A DNA stretch of 64,000 nucleotides from an uncultured Polaribacter sp. (GTDB lineage Bacteria > Bacteroidota > Bacteroidia > Flavobacteriales > Flavobacteriaceae), in NCBI RefSeq assembly GCF_947503875.1, contig NZ_CANNFH010000002.1, positions 62,001 through 126,000 on the forward strand, given 5' to 3'. Below, piece by piece: positions 1 through 9,334 of this stretch (positions are counted from its first letter, which is position 1; each line of letters opens with the position of its first letter). The position numbers and the translations under genes were made by a program. The notes beneath the pieces were generated by a model. It did not search any database, was not told the DNA's origin, and saw only the letters and a program-made list of their open reading frames with translations.

Positions 1-383
1 CAAAAGATTACAAACACAGAAATTTCTATGTAAATTTATATAAAGAAATGGCTGCAAAATTATTAGCAATTCAATCTGAAGATGGTTTGTGGAGAACGAG
101 TTTGTTAAGTCCAGAATCTTATGATCATGGAGAAGTTAGTGGTAGTGGTTTTCATACATTTGCTTTAGCATGGGGAATTAACAACGGTTTATTAGATAAA
201 AAATACACGTCAGCAGTAAAAAAAGCTTGGAAAGGCTTAGCTGCTTGCCAGCATGAAGATGGTAGAGTAGGTTGGGTACAAAATATTGGTGCTTTTCCAG
301 AGCCAGCTTCTAAAGATAGTTACCAAAACTTTGGAACTGGTGCCTTTTTACTAGCAGGTAGTGAAGTATTAAAGTTAAAATAA
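1..383 (+). CDS. GH105-type unsaturated glucuronyl/rhamnoglycuronyl hydrolase, C-terminal part
   Basis: The reading frame is open from the left edge (first full codon at base 3) to the TAA at 381-383, so only about the last 126 residues are present. The visible part has the family's helical-toroid pattern: [16 protein letters not shown], then [18 protein letters not shown] and [19 protein letters not shown], typical of the GH88/GH105 C-terminal half. GH105 enzymes remove the 4,5-unsaturated uronic acid that lyases leave at the non-reducing end, which fits the many lyases downstream. The signal peptide and most catalytic residues lie outside the window. The family call is good; the exact substrate is inferred from neighbours. 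Confidence 0.75.
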   Translation, partial: KDYKHRNFYVNLYKEMAAKLLAIQSEDGLWRTSLLSPESYDHGEVSGSGFHTFALAWGINNGLLDKKYTSAVKKAWKGLAACQHEDGRVGWVQNIGAFPEPASKDSYQNFGTGAFLLAGSEVLKLK

Positions 384-410
384 TACTTTAATTCCATGAA
401 AAAACTTAAA

Positions 411-440
411 AATCGAGAACTAAGTTCTCGATTTTTTTTT
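411..440 (+). terminator. Rho-independent terminator after the GH105 gene
   Basis: A perfect 10-bp stem (411-420 with 424-433), AATCGAGAAC over a TAA loop, runs into a T tract to 440. It separates the GH105 transcript from the GH3 gene. Confidence 0.9.
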
Positions 441-451
441 GACAAATACAT

Positions 452-496
452 CAGGATAAAACAGGATAGCTTTTTGTGAATATAAAAGTAATTTTA
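452..496 (+). promoter_or_regulatory. CAGGATA direct-repeat promoter of the GH3 gene
   Basis: Two exact CAGGATA copies lie at 452-458 and 462-468, 10 bp apart. After 20 nt comes TAATTTTA at 489-496, a Bacteroidota-type -7 element. There is no TTTG at -33; the second repeat takes that place. The start codon is 58 nt after the -7 element. Confidence 0.75.
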
Positions 497-554
497 ACGC
501 AATAAATTATCTGATATTAAATATAAATATATCCATTAACCATCAAAAGAAAAT

Positions 555-2741
555 ATGAAAAATACAATAGAAGGAAAAATAGTTGTTTCGGCCATCTTAT
601 TCAGTTTCTTTTTTGCATGTACTTCAGAAAATCAAACTTCTGAAAAAAGTGAAAAAGACAAAGAGATTGCCAACAAAGTTCAAGATTTACTAGGTAAAAT
701 GACTTTGGATGAAAAAATTGCTGAAATGACGCAAGATGCTCCTGCAAATGAGCGTTTAGGGATCCCTTACATGAAGTATGCAGAAGCATTACATGGAGTT
801 TGGTTAGTTTTAGATTATTATGGAAATACAACTGTGTATCCTCAAGCTATTGCAGCTGCCTCTACTTGGCAACCAGAATTGGTTAAAAAAATGGCTTCAC
901 AAACAGCTATAGAAGCAAGAGCTTTAGGTGTTACACATACGTATTCACCTAATTTAGATGTTATTTCTGGAGACCCAAGATATGGAAGAGTAGAAGAATC
1001 TTATGGAGAAGACCCATATTTGGTTTCTAGAATGGGCGTTGCCTTTATACAAGGTTTGCAAGGAATGGGTGATGAGCAATTTGATGAAAATCATGTAATG
1101 GCAACAGCAAAACATTTTATTGGTTACCCAGAAAATAGACGTGGAATTAACGGAGGTTTTAGTGATATGTCTGAACGTAGATTAAGAGAAGTGTATTTAC
1201 CACCTTTTGAAGCAGCTATAAAGGAAGCAAAAATTGGTTCTTTAATGCCTGGTCATCAAGATTATAATGGCGTTCCAAATCACATGAATACTTGGTTGCT
1301 TAAAGATATTTTAAGAGATGAATTAGGTTTTGATGGTTTAATTGTTTCTGATAATAATGATATTGCTAGGTTAGGAACCATGCATTTTATTGCTGAAAAT
1401 AGAACAAAATCTGCCCTTTTAGGTTTAGAGGCAGGTGTTGATATGGATTTAGTTATTGGAAAAAATGAGAAATTAGCAGCGTATAATTCTAAAGTCTTAA
1501 AAGATACCATAACACAAAACCCAGATTTGGAGAAGTATATTGATATAGCTACAACGCGTATTTTAACTGCAAAATATAAGTTAGGTTTATTTGATGCAGA
1601 ACCAAAAGAAATTGATACAGAAACTGTATATACAAGTACAAAAGAACACCAAGAGTTTTCTTATGAAATGGCCAAAAAAGCTATTATTCTATTAAAAAAT
1701 GATAACAATGTTTTGCCTTTAGACATGTCTAAAATAAAATCATTAGCAGTTATTGGGCCAAATGCACATGAAAATAAACCTAAAAAAGGAACCTATTCTT
1801 TATTAGGTGGCTATTCTGGTTTGCCTCCATTTTATGTTTCTGCTTTAGATGGTATTAAAGCAAAAGTAGGCGATAAAGTAAAAATCAATTACGCAAAAGG
1901 TTGCGATTTGTTAAGCAACTCTAAAGATGGTTTTCCAGCAGCAATTGCAGCAGCAAAAAAATCGGATGCAGTGGTTTTAGTAATTGGAGGTTCTAGAAGA
2001 ACTGGCGGAGAAGGAGTAGATAGAGCAGATTTAGATTTATATGGCGTACAGAAAGAATTGGTAAAAGCAATTCATAAAACGGGTAAACCTGTAGTTGCTG
2101 TTTTAATAAATGGTAGACCTTTGTCTATTAATTATGTGGCAGAAAATATACCATCAATTTTAGAAACTTGGTATTTGGGTATGCGTTCTGGAGATGCTAT
2201 TGCAGATGCTATTTTTGGTGATGTAAACCCTGGAGGGAAATTAACTGTTTCTTTCCCAAGATCTGTTGGGCAAGTTCCTGTAACCTATTTAGAAAGACCA
2301 GATTTTATTGGTTCTGGAAAAGGGCAATTTAAAGATGCAGATAAAACACCATTATTCCCTTTTGGCTATGGATTAAGCTATACAACTTTTAAATATGGTA
2401 CTCCTAAATTTAAAGATGCATCAATAAGTGTAGATGGAAGTACAACCATTTCTGTTGATGTAACCAATACTGGAGATAGAGCAGGAGATGAAGTAGTACA
2501 AATGTATGTAAGAGATGATTTTGCTTCTGTTGGGCGTTATAACAAAATGCTAAAAGGTTTCGAGCGTATTTCACTTGAACCAGGAGAAACTAAAACCGTA
2601 ACGTTTACCTTAGGTTTTGATGAATTAAATATCTTAAATCAACAAATGAAAAGAGTGGTAGAACCTGGTACGTTTACAATTTCTGTAGGAGCATCATCAC
2701 AAGAAAAAGATTTGCAAAAAGCAACTTTAAAAGTGAAATAA
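555..2741 (+). CDS. GH3 beta-xylosidase/beta-glucosidase-like lipoprotein
   Basis: This 728-residue protein starts with a lipoprotein signal (cysteine in FFFAC, about residue 23). It follows the GH3 layout: N-terminal TIM barrel with the nucleophile loop GLIVSDNNDI (Asp near residue 266) and KHFIGYPENRRG, then the alpha/beta sandwich (AVVLVIGGSRRTGGEGVDRADL), then a C-terminal Fn3-like domain (DEVVQMYVRD). GH3 enzymes release single beta-linked sugars from the non-reducing end. In an ulvan setting xylose or glucuronate is the likely sugar, but the sequence alone does not decide. The gene has its own CAGGATA promoter and its own terminator, so it is probably monocistronic. Confidence 0.88.
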   Translation: MKNTIEGKIVVSAILFSFFFACTSENQTSEKSEKDKEIANKVQDLLGKMTLDEKIAEMTQDAPANERLGIPYMKYAEALHGVWLVLDYYGNTTVYPQAIAAASTWQPELVKKMASQTAIEARALGVTHTYSPNLDVISGDPRYGRVEESYGEDPYLVSRMGVAFIQGLQGMGDEQFDENHVMATAKHFIGYPENRRGINGGFSDMSERRLREVYLPPFEAAIKEAKIGSLMPGHQDYNGVPNHMNTWLLKDILRDELGFDGLIVSDNNDIARLGTMHFIAENRTKSALLGLEAGVDMDLVIGKNEKLAAYNSKVLKDTITQNPDLEKYIDIATTRILTAKYKLGLFDAEPKEIDTETVYTSTKEHQEFSYEMAKKAIILLKNDNNVLPLDMSKIKSLAVIGPNAHENKPKKGTYSLLGGYSGLPPFYVSALDGIKAKVGDKVKINYAKGCDLLSNSKDGFPAAIAAAKKSDAVVLVIGGSRRTGGEGVDRADLDLYGVQKELVKAIHKTGKPVVAVLINGRPLSINYVAENIPSILETWYLGMRSGDAIADAIFGDVNPGGKLTVSFPRSVGQVPVTYLERPDFIGSGKGQFKDADKTPLFPFGYGLSYTTFKYGTPKFKDASISVDGSTTISVDVTNTGDRAGDEVVQMYVRDDFASVGRYNKMLKGFERISLEPGETKTVTFTLGFDELNILNQQMKRVVEPGTFTISVGASSQEKDLQKATLKVK

Positions 2742-2771
2742 TCGCTTTTGCACAGTAGAATAAGTTTTTAT

Positions 2772-2804
2772 AACCTTTCAATAATTTTATTGAAAGGTTT
2801 TTTT
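2772..2804 (+). terminator. Terminator after GH3
   Basis: An 11-bp stem (2772-2782 with 2789-2799, AACCTTTCAAT) with a six-base loop is followed by a T-rich run. Confidence 0.88.
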
Positions 2805-2838
2805 ATTTCGTTCGACTAAATTTAAGCATATAATTTAA

Positions 2839-2893
2839 CAGTTTATAACAGGATAGTGCATGACGTTTGCACAAGCTTCAGAATTTATCTTTC
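2839..2893 (+). promoter_or_regulatory. CAGGATA promoter with three repeats, upstream of the large lyase
   Basis: CAGTTTA (2839), CAGGATA (2849) and CATGACG (2859) follow one another at a strict 10-bp period. TATCTTTC at 2886-2893 starts 20 nt after the third copy, the same gap as at the two-copy sites. The upstream ATG at 2860 would lie before this -7 element, so the promoter supports the start at 2914. Confidence 0.68.
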
Positions 2894-2913
2894 AACTCTA
2901 TAAAATAAGATCG

Positions 2914-5900
2914 ATGAAAAAAATTATTTTTATATTACTTCTTACGCTGCCAAGTTTATTTCAAGCGCAATTATTTATTCAAGATTTTGATAGCTCAGCA
3001 GATCTTGCAGATTATGTAAGTGTTGTGCCTAGTATTGGAGAATTCAACGGTTTAACTCAAGGGCAATCTGGCTTAGTTACTTCAATAACTAATGGAGCTT
3101 TACAATTTGAAAGAACTGCACCAGCTACAATGTTTGCCTATAGAAATTTTAATTTTTCTGAAAATCCAACTTTAGTGCAGTTTGAGTTTGATTTTGAGTT
3201 AGAAAATTACGAATCGGGTACGCAAAATCCTTTATTTAACATTTTTATAGGGAATACTTTTTCTAACGCCTCATTTGGAAGGAATTCTTCATTTGCAAGT
3301 CGTCTAGGAATTGTTGGGAGAGACGGATCTAACGAATTTAGAGTAACAACTGTAGATAACATAAATGGTGCACCAAGTTCAAGTTTTTTTGAAGGAAAGC
3401 AGCGCATAACATTTATTATAAATAATTCTGGTAGTAGTCAAGATTTTGATGCTCCAGATGGCAATTCAACAACCATTCCTGCAGAAAGAATGCAAGTTTG
3501 GGTGGGCACAGTAAAAGTTATAGATAATTTTCCATTAAGAAATACAGCCTCACCAAAAGCAGATATTACTGGTTTTAAAATTCAAGCAACATCTCGTTCA
3601 GGTTTGGGTACTTTTTCTTTTGATAATATAGTGTTTAAAGACCTTTTAAATACTAGTCAAGGAGATACAGGAAGTTCTGGAACAGCGTCTTTAACACACC
3701 CACATATTTGGGTGTCTTCTTCAGATAAACAAGAAATATTAAATAATATTTCTAATTTTAGTTGGGCTAATAGTTTGTTTACGCAATTACAAACTCGTAA
3801 TAGTGCTATAGCAAATAATCATGGCAATAATCCCTCTTCAGAGATTTCGGCAATACCTGCAATACCAGGTAACAGAACTACACACAGAACAAAGTTAAAT
3901 ATTGGTGCAGAATCAGCCATTTTATATTACCTAACGGAAGATGAAAAATACGCTCAGCTTGCTTCAGATATTTTAAATGAATATGTAAAATTGCTTAAAG
4001 ACAGAAACCCAGTAACGCTTGAGTTTTATGCTCCAAATTTTAATCATTTAATACAATGTAGAGAATTGTTTACAAGAGTTGCAATGATCTATGATTTTGT
4101 AGAACCTTTTCTTTCAAAAGAAGGTACAACTGTTTATGATTTAGCATCTAGAAGTCAAGTTCCTTTTAATTTTGATGATGCCCAAAAAGCATTAGAGGTA
4201 ATGACAGAAAATGTAATAAAAGTAGGCGGTAATGGTTCAAATCATCCTGTTTTAGAATTACCAGGTGCTCTGTACAGTGTAATGTGTATGCGAGATGATG
4301 CTAAAAGAGAAGCCTATTTTAATTTATTGATGAATGGTGCTGCTAATAGTAATCAACCAGGTATTAATTGGATGTTAGGTGAATTTTCAGACGAAGACCG
4401 TTTGTGGCCAGAAGCAGCTAATTATGCCAAATTTACGCACGCGTTATTTATTCAATTAATGAATGTGGTTGATAGATATAAGCCAGAGTTAAATATTATA
4501 GATGACAATAAAGACTTATTAGAAAGTATATTTGACTATGAAAATTACTTATACCCAAATGGAGCAACAATTGCATTTGGAGATATTGGAAGAACATTTA
4601 CAGATCATGCTCATATTTTTAGAAGCGTTTTAGAAATAGCAGATAGAAAAGATTTTACGGATTTAAAGGATAGAGCTGCTTCAACACTGCAAAAAATTTA
4701 TACAGAAGAGGGCGGCTATAGACCTGAGATTTTCAACCAAAGGTTAGAATGGCATAATCCGTTACAATTACTTTGGGGTGTAAATATAGATGCATCAGTA
4801 CCAGCTACCGGCGAAATTAAACGTACTACAATTACTGCAGCTCATGCAGGTGTTGTAATGCAACGTAATTATTCTGGTGTAAATGATTTGCAAAATGGAT
4901 TAATGTATTATACAGGAGGTGGCACTTACGTGCACGCACACGCTACAGGTTTAGATATGGAAATTTATGGAGCAGGCTATGTTATAGGTCCAGATTTTGG
5001 AGGCTCTCCAAGTCAATATGGTACACCTATTCATGAGCAATACGCAGTTTCTTATGCTGCACATAACACAATTATTGTAAACGGAACTTCTGGTAGAGGA
5101 CCAAAAACTAATGGAGCTAGTACTTGGCAAAACATTGTAGATCCTATAGTTTTAGAAGCCTCAGAACCTAAGGTAGATATAGATCCAATAGCAGAAAATT
5201 TTAATTTTTCAGCACAGTTTTTAGATGATAATCAAAACGATGTAGATCAATTAAGAACAAATGGTATCGTGCGTACAAGCCCAACAACTGGTTATTATGT
5301 AGATATATTTAGGTCATTTTCTAATGATGAAAATAATTTTCATGATTATTTGTTTCATGGTTTAGGAGATGTAATGCAAATTAGATCTGGCACAAGTCCA
5401 TTGGCATTAACAAGCACGCCAAACAGATATCAAAATGATGTTGGAGATGATAGAGAACAACCAGGTTGGAAATGGTATTCTGGCGCGAGAACATCAACAC
5501 TAACAGGTAACCCAGTTACAGCGAGGTTTCATTTACAAGCAACAAATGATTATTTGCATGTTAACGTGCCTGGAGGTATTAATAAAGAATATAGCGCTGC
5601 TTTGGCACCGCCAACGCAAGAAGTAAGAAATGGCTATGATGAAAAGGATACCCAAATGTTTATTATGCGGAAGTATGGTGAAGCTTGGGACGAACCCTTT
5701 GTAGCGCTTTACGAGCCTTCTGGAAATGCACAAAGCACAATAGTATCTTCACAATTAATTTATAGTGAAGGTAAGGTTGTTGGTTTAGAAGTCTTATCTA
5801 GTGTGAACAACCAAGAAATTAGAGACATTATTATTGCGAATGATACAAATGTAGAAACACTAATTTTAGATGCTTATGAAATTGAATTTACAGGGCGTTA

Positions 5901-6750
5901 TGCTATTGTTAGATCGCAGCCTAATTCATCAACAACAAATATTGCAATGTATATTGGTGAAGGTGAGCAATTAAAATTTTTAGACAACACTTTAGTCGCA
6001 GATGAAGAAGATAAAGCCTTTCAAGAATCTACTTTAGATTTTGTTTATACTGGACCAGCATCAGCTAATAATTTTACTGTTGAAGTTTTAGGAGAAACCT
6101 GTGTAGATAAAAGTAATGGGAGTATTAATATTACAGCAGCAGTAAATGGTAATTATACAGCCACTTTAAATGGTGTTAATTATCCTTTTAATAATAGCAC
6201 AATTATTGAAGATTTAGAGCCAGGAGTTTATGAATTGGCCATAACCACAGAAGGAGTAGACGCTCCACAACTTTATGAATTAACAGTAGCAGGAGGCGTA
6301 ACTTTATCAGGTAAAATAGCTGTAGGTAAACAAAGTTCTGCAGAAATTTCTATAGCAGAAGGTGAAGCACCATTTACGGTAATTAAAAATGGAGAAGTTC
6401 TTTTTGAAACACAACTTAAAGATTTTTCTATAAGCGTTAATAATGGAGACAATATAGAGGTAAAAAGCAAAAGTGCTTGTCAAGGAATCTTATCTAAGAC
6501 TATAGATTTACTTGAAGATGTTAGGGCATATCCAAATCCATCTAAAGGAAACTTCGCCATTTTTGTGTCAACAGAACTAGAAAATGTTGATTTAGAAATT
6601 TATAATATCAGATCTCAACTAATAAAAAAAGGAACATATACGATTACTAATGGCAAACTTAGTTTAGATATAAGTAATATGCCAAATGGCGTTTATGTTG
6701 TAAAAATGAATGCAGACAAACCAGTATTTGTTAAACTAATAAAGAATTAA
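2914..6750 (+). CDS. Secreted heparinase II/III-like polysaccharide lyase, probable ulvan lyase
   Basis: The start is placed at 2914 because it opens a clean signal peptide (MKKIIFILLLTLPSLFQAQ) and lies downstream of the promoter; an earlier ATG at 2860 has no signal peptide at its end. The 1278-residue product has an N-terminal beta-rich, jelly-roll-like region (about 20-245), a helical toroid (about 265-600), a beta-sandwich with the heparinase-type stretches VHAHATGLDMEIYG (about 672) and SYAAHNTIIVNG (about 714), and a type IX sorting domain at the end (RAYPNPSKGNF...NGVYVVKM). Such enzymes cut uronic-acid polymers by beta-elimination. A shorter paralogue without the sorting domain lies at 58631-61105. 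Assignment to an ulvan lyase family (PL37/PL40 type) is inference. Confidence 0.75.
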   Translation: MKKIIFILLLTLPSLFQAQLFIQDFDSSADLADYVSVVPSIGEFNGLTQGQSGLVTSITNGALQFERTAPATMFAYRNFNFSENPTLVQFEFDFELENYESGTQNPLFNIFIGNTFSNASFGRNSSFASRLGIVGRDGSNEFRVTTVDNINGAPSSSFFEGKQRITFIINNSGSSQDFDAPDGNSTTIPAERMQVWVGTVKVIDNFPLRNTASPKADITGFKIQATSRSGLGTFSFDNIVFKDLLNTSQGDTGSSGTASLTHPHIWVSSSDKQEILNNISNFSWANSLFTQLQTRNSAIANNHGNNPSSEISAIPAIPGNRTTHRTKLNIGAESAILYYLTEDEKYAQLASDILNEYVKLLKDRNPVTLEFYAPNFNHLIQCRELFTRVAMIYDFVEPFLSKEGTTVYDLASRSQVPFNFDDAQKALEVMTENVIKVGGNGSNHPVLELPGALYSVMCMRDDAKREAYFNLLMNGAANSNQPGINWMLGEFSDEDRLWPEAANYAKFTHALFIQLMNVVDRYKPELNIIDDNKDLLESIFDYENYLYPNGATIAFGDIGRTFTDHAHIFRSVLEIADRKDFTDLKDRAASTLQKIYTEEGGYRPEIFNQRLEWHNPLQLLWGVNIDASVPATGEIKRTTITAAHAGVVMQRNYSGVNDLQNGLMYYTGGGTYVHAHATGLDMEIYGAGYVIGPDFGGSPSQYGTPIHEQYAVSYAAHNTIIVNGTSGRGPKTNGASTWQNIVDPIVLEASEPKVDIDPIAENFNFSAQFLDDNQNDVDQLRTNGIVRTSPTTGYYVDIFRSFSNDENNFHDYLFHGLGDVMQIRSGTSPLALTSTPNRYQNDVGDDREQPGWKWYSGARTSTLTGNPVTARFHLQATNDYLHVNVPGGINKEYSAALAPPTQEVRNGYDEKDTQMFIMRKYGEAWDEPFVALYEPSGNAQSTIVSSQLIYSEGKVVGLEVLSSVNNQEIRDIIIANDTNVETLILDAYEIEFTGRYAIVRSQPNSSTTNIAMYIGEGEQLKFLDNTLVADEEDKAFQESTLDFVYTGPASANNFTVEVLGETCVDKSNGSINITAAVNGNYTATLNGVNYPFNNSTIIEDLEPGVYELAITTEGVDAPQLYELTVAGGVTLSGKIAVGKQSSAEISIAEGEAPFTVIKNGEVLFETQLKDFSISVNNGDNIEVKSKSACQGILSKTIDLLEDVRAYPNPSKGNFAIFVSTELENVDLEIYNIRSQLIKKGTYTITNGKLSLDISNMPNGVYVVKMNADKPVFVKLIKN

Positions 6751-6754
6751 TAAG

Positions 6755-7441
6755 ATGAAGAAACACACTTATATTTACCTAGTATTTGCACTTTTATTAG
6801 TGTATTCTTGCGGAAATGATGAAGAACCAGAGAACATGGCACCATCTATTCCAACTAAAATTTTTCCTTTAAGCAACACTTTATGTGTAGATAATGCTAT
6901 AAATTTTCAGTGGAATGCCGCACAAGATCCAGAAGGAGATGCGTTAACTTATAGAATTCAAATTGCTGATAATTCAAATTTTCAAAGTGTTATTGAGAAC
7001 GTAACCGTTTCAAACGGAACAGCAAGAATAATTACCTTAGAAAAAGGACTATCTTTTTTTTGGAGAATTAAAGCAATAGATGCAAATAATGCTGAAAGTG
7101 AATACTCAGAAGTTAGTCAATTTTTAACGGAAGGAGATCCAGAACGTAATCATTTACCTTTTATTCCAGAATTAATATCTCCAAGTATGGATTCAGAAAT
7201 TTCTGGAACAAATACAATATTACGTTGGAGTGCTAGTGATGCAGATGAAGATCCATTAACTTATGATGTGTATTTAGATACAAATATAGATCCAACAACT
7301 AAAGTGTCAGATAATCAGACTTCAACTATTTATGAAGCTACAAATTTAGTAGCCAATACTACTTACTATTTTAAAATATTAGTAAAAGATAACAATGGTG
7401 GTACAACAGTAGGTCAAGTTTGGAGTTTTAGTACTAATTAA
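6755..7441 (+). CDS. Lipoprotein with two fibronectin-III-like domains, possible surface glycan-binding protein
   Basis: The protein has 228 residues. A lipoprotein signal ends at the cysteine of VYSCGN. Two repeats of about 95 residues follow, each with the Fn3-like pattern: FQWNAAQDPEGDALTYRIQI ... SFFWRIKAID, then LRWSASDADEDPLTYDVYLD ... TYYFKILVKD. No catalytic motif is visible. It starts 5 bp after the lyase stop codon, so the two are co-transcribed. A role in holding substrate near the secreted lyase is plausible but unproven. Confidence 0.7.
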   Translation: MKKHTYIYLVFALLLVYSCGNDEEPENMAPSIPTKIFPLSNTLCVDNAINFQWNAAQDPEGDALTYRIQIADNSNFQSVIENVTVSNGTARIITLEKGLSFFWRIKAIDANNAESEYSEVSQFLTEGDPERNHLPFIPELISPSMDSEISGTNTILRWSASDADEDPLTYDVYLDTNIDPTTKVSDNQTSTIYEATNLVANTTYYFKILVKDNNGGTTVGQVWSFSTN

Positions 7442-7800
7442 TCAATTGTTAGCTTTAATTGAATAGTGGTATTTTATAATGCAAGTATTTTAGAAAAAAT
7501 ACGATTTACACGATAGCTAAGATTTTTTTGAAATGATTGTTTAAAGCGGTTTCTAGTGGGTTAAAGTTTGTAAATGTTTTCAATTTATAATTGCTTTATT
7601 TCGATTAAGCTCTATTTCTTAATAGCATTAGGTCATTATAAAAATAGCTTTTTTAAAATCAATTTATTAGATAACTGAATGCCATATTAAGATATGAGAT
7701 CTATGGTGAATTTTTAATATTTATTGCAAAGAAATTTACTAAGCATATTTTCTAATATTTGTCATTTAATGAGACTATAAACCAAATAATATGTAAAATC
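7442..7800. other. Non-coding stretch between convergent genes
   Basis: This AT-rich stretch lies between the Fn3 lipoprotein and the PL28 gene on the other strand. I see no reading frame, CAGGATA repeat or RNA gene in it. Only the terminator at its right end is recognisable. Confidence 0.6.
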
Positions 7801-7837
7801 AAAAAGCCAGTAAATAAAATTTACTGGCTTTTTGATT
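7801..7837. terminator. Bidirectional terminator between convergent genes
   Basis: AAAAAGCCAGTAAAT and its exact complement ATTTACTGGCTTTTT flank a short loop, with A and T runs on either side, so it can end transcripts from both directions. Confidence 0.88.
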
Positions 7838-7894
7838 TTACAATCTTTTACTGAAAAAGACTGTCCTTAATTTCTTACAGAAATTAAATGAATT

Positions 7895-8821
7895 TTATTT
7901 TTGTACTCTTTCGTGTGTTGTATTTGCCCATCTAATTTGTGCTCTACCACCTGGAACACGGTAAGCCCCATATCTAATTTTGGATTGTGTTCCTCTTTCA
8001 GCTTCGGGAACATTCCAATTAAACGCTTCACCACCTATTATAGCATTACAATAATGTATTTTTTTAGTAGCATCACTTGGGTCTGCTTTAAAACCTACTT
8101 CTAGTTCAAAAGAAGTAATTTCATTTTTGTTTACACGTTTTAAAAGAACAACCTCTCTACCGCTTCCAGATCCACCACGAACCAGTATACGCTCTGCATA
8201 AATATCAAATGCAATTTGTTTGTCTTTATTAATACCTACGCCGTAAATAGGATGTGCTCTGTATAAACAAATAGCAGGATCTGGAGAGCCTCCACCACCA
8301 GTATGTTGGCCTTTAGCTTGCGCGATATAAGAACCATTTCTACTAAAAACACCATCATCTGCAACTTCTAGTATTCTAAAATCTGCTTTAAATTTTACGA
8401 AAGATCCTACCTTAGCGTTTGCTACAGGTAAAGAACGCTCAATTCTTGGTTGTAATGTATTTGCGGCATCTTGGTTATTAGAGCCAGCTGTTATATTGTA
8501 AATACCCCAAGTAACTCCATCAATAGTGCTTTCTTTGTAATTTGCATAACAACTTCTATCGTCAATAGTTCCTACATTAGCAGGGTTTGGTAGGTCTCCA
8601 TCTGTTCTAGTAGCATTTGCTCCATCATCATTACAAGTAGTATAAGCTCCTGTATCTTCATCTATAGCAATTGCCACTGGCTCCTGTTCAATAATTTCAA
8701 AATCTTCAAGTGATACACCTTCGGGTCCACTATCTTCTTCACTGCTACAGGCAAATATGGTAGTTAAAATAACTAACATTTTAATGGTACCTAACCTAAA
8801 ATTTATTTTTGTTTTATTCAT
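7895..8821 (-). CDS. PL28-type ulvan lyase, lipoprotein (copy 1)
   Basis: The protein has 308 residues. The signal ends at the cysteine of TIFACSSEE and is followed by an acidic linker (EDFEIIEQEP). The catalytic region from about residue 60 carries [74 protein letters not shown] and RYGAYR...AQIRWANT. I recognise this set as PL28, a beta-jelly-roll family that cuts ulvan by beta-elimination. It has neither a binding module nor a sorting domain, so it should be anchored in the outer membrane. The next gene upstream is a close paralogue; each has its own CAGGATA promoter. Confidence 0.82.
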   Translation of the reverse strand: MNKTKINFRLGTIKMLVILTTIFACSSEEDSGPEGVSLEDFEIIEQEPVAIAIDEDTGAYTTCNDDGANATRTDGDLPNPANVGTIDDRSCYANYKESTIDGVTWGIYNITAGSNNQDAANTLQPRIERSLPVANAKVGSFVKFKADFRILEVADDGVFSRNGSYIAQAKGQHTGGGGSPDPAICLYRAHPIYGVGINKDKQIAFDIYAERILVRGGSGSGREVVLLKRVNKNEITSFELEVGFKADPSDATKKIHYCNAIIGGEAFNWNVPEAERGTQSKIRYGAYRVPGGRAQIRWANTTHERVQK

Positions 8822-8838
8822 GTTTCTATACTTTTTTA

Positions 8839-8883
8839 TAAAATTAGTAAAATTATTGCAATAAACTGTCCTGATGAATGCTG
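8839..8883 (-). promoter_or_regulatory. CAGGATA-type promoter of PL28 copy 1
   Basis: Read on the minus strand: CAGCATT (8883-8877), CAGGACA (8873-8867), 20 nt, then TAATTTTA (8846-8839), and the ATG 18 nt further on. The first repeat and the CAT between the repeats are identical to those of the PL28 copy 2 promoter. Confidence 0.75.
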
Positions 8884-9231
8884 ATTGAAACTACTAAGTT
8901 ATGGAATGATAGACAGTAATTATCTTATAGCCTAGTAAGTAGCACTTTACATAATGGTGATCAAATGCAAACAAGCTACATTTAGAGAAGAAGTTCCAAT
9001 TTACAACTTGTTTAAATAAGCTTTGGTGAAATAGATATTTGAATAAAAAAAGGAGGTATTTGTCTTATTTAACAGCTTTATAATTTATAGACTTGTAAAA
9101 TTGCTCTTAACAAGCGCTAAAGTAATTTTATAAGAAATTAAACTTGGTAGTAAATTGTTTATTGGCATAATTACTATGTTTAATAAGAACATTTTTAATT
9201 GTCCATTATTTATGTTGATATAAATTAAAAA
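8884..9231. other. Non-coding spacer between the two PL28 genes
   Basis: The stretch is AT-rich with no supported reading frame or RNA. It probably descends from the tandem duplication that produced the two PL28 genes. Confidence 0.5.
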
Positions 9232-9283
9232 CAAATCCACTAAAAACTAAGTAAACTTAAATTTATTTGCTTTTGTAGTGGAT
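9232..9283 (-). terminator. Probable terminator of PL28 copy 2
   Basis: On the minus strand ATCCACTA (9283-9276) pairs with TAGTGGAT (9242-9235), extended by A/T pairs and followed by a T-rich tail. The loop is long (over 20 nt), so this is weaker than the other terminators here. Confidence 0.5.
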
Positions 9284-9334
9284 CATATTTATTAAAAAAA
9301 ATGCAACTAATTTCTAAAAAAAATAAGAGTAATT

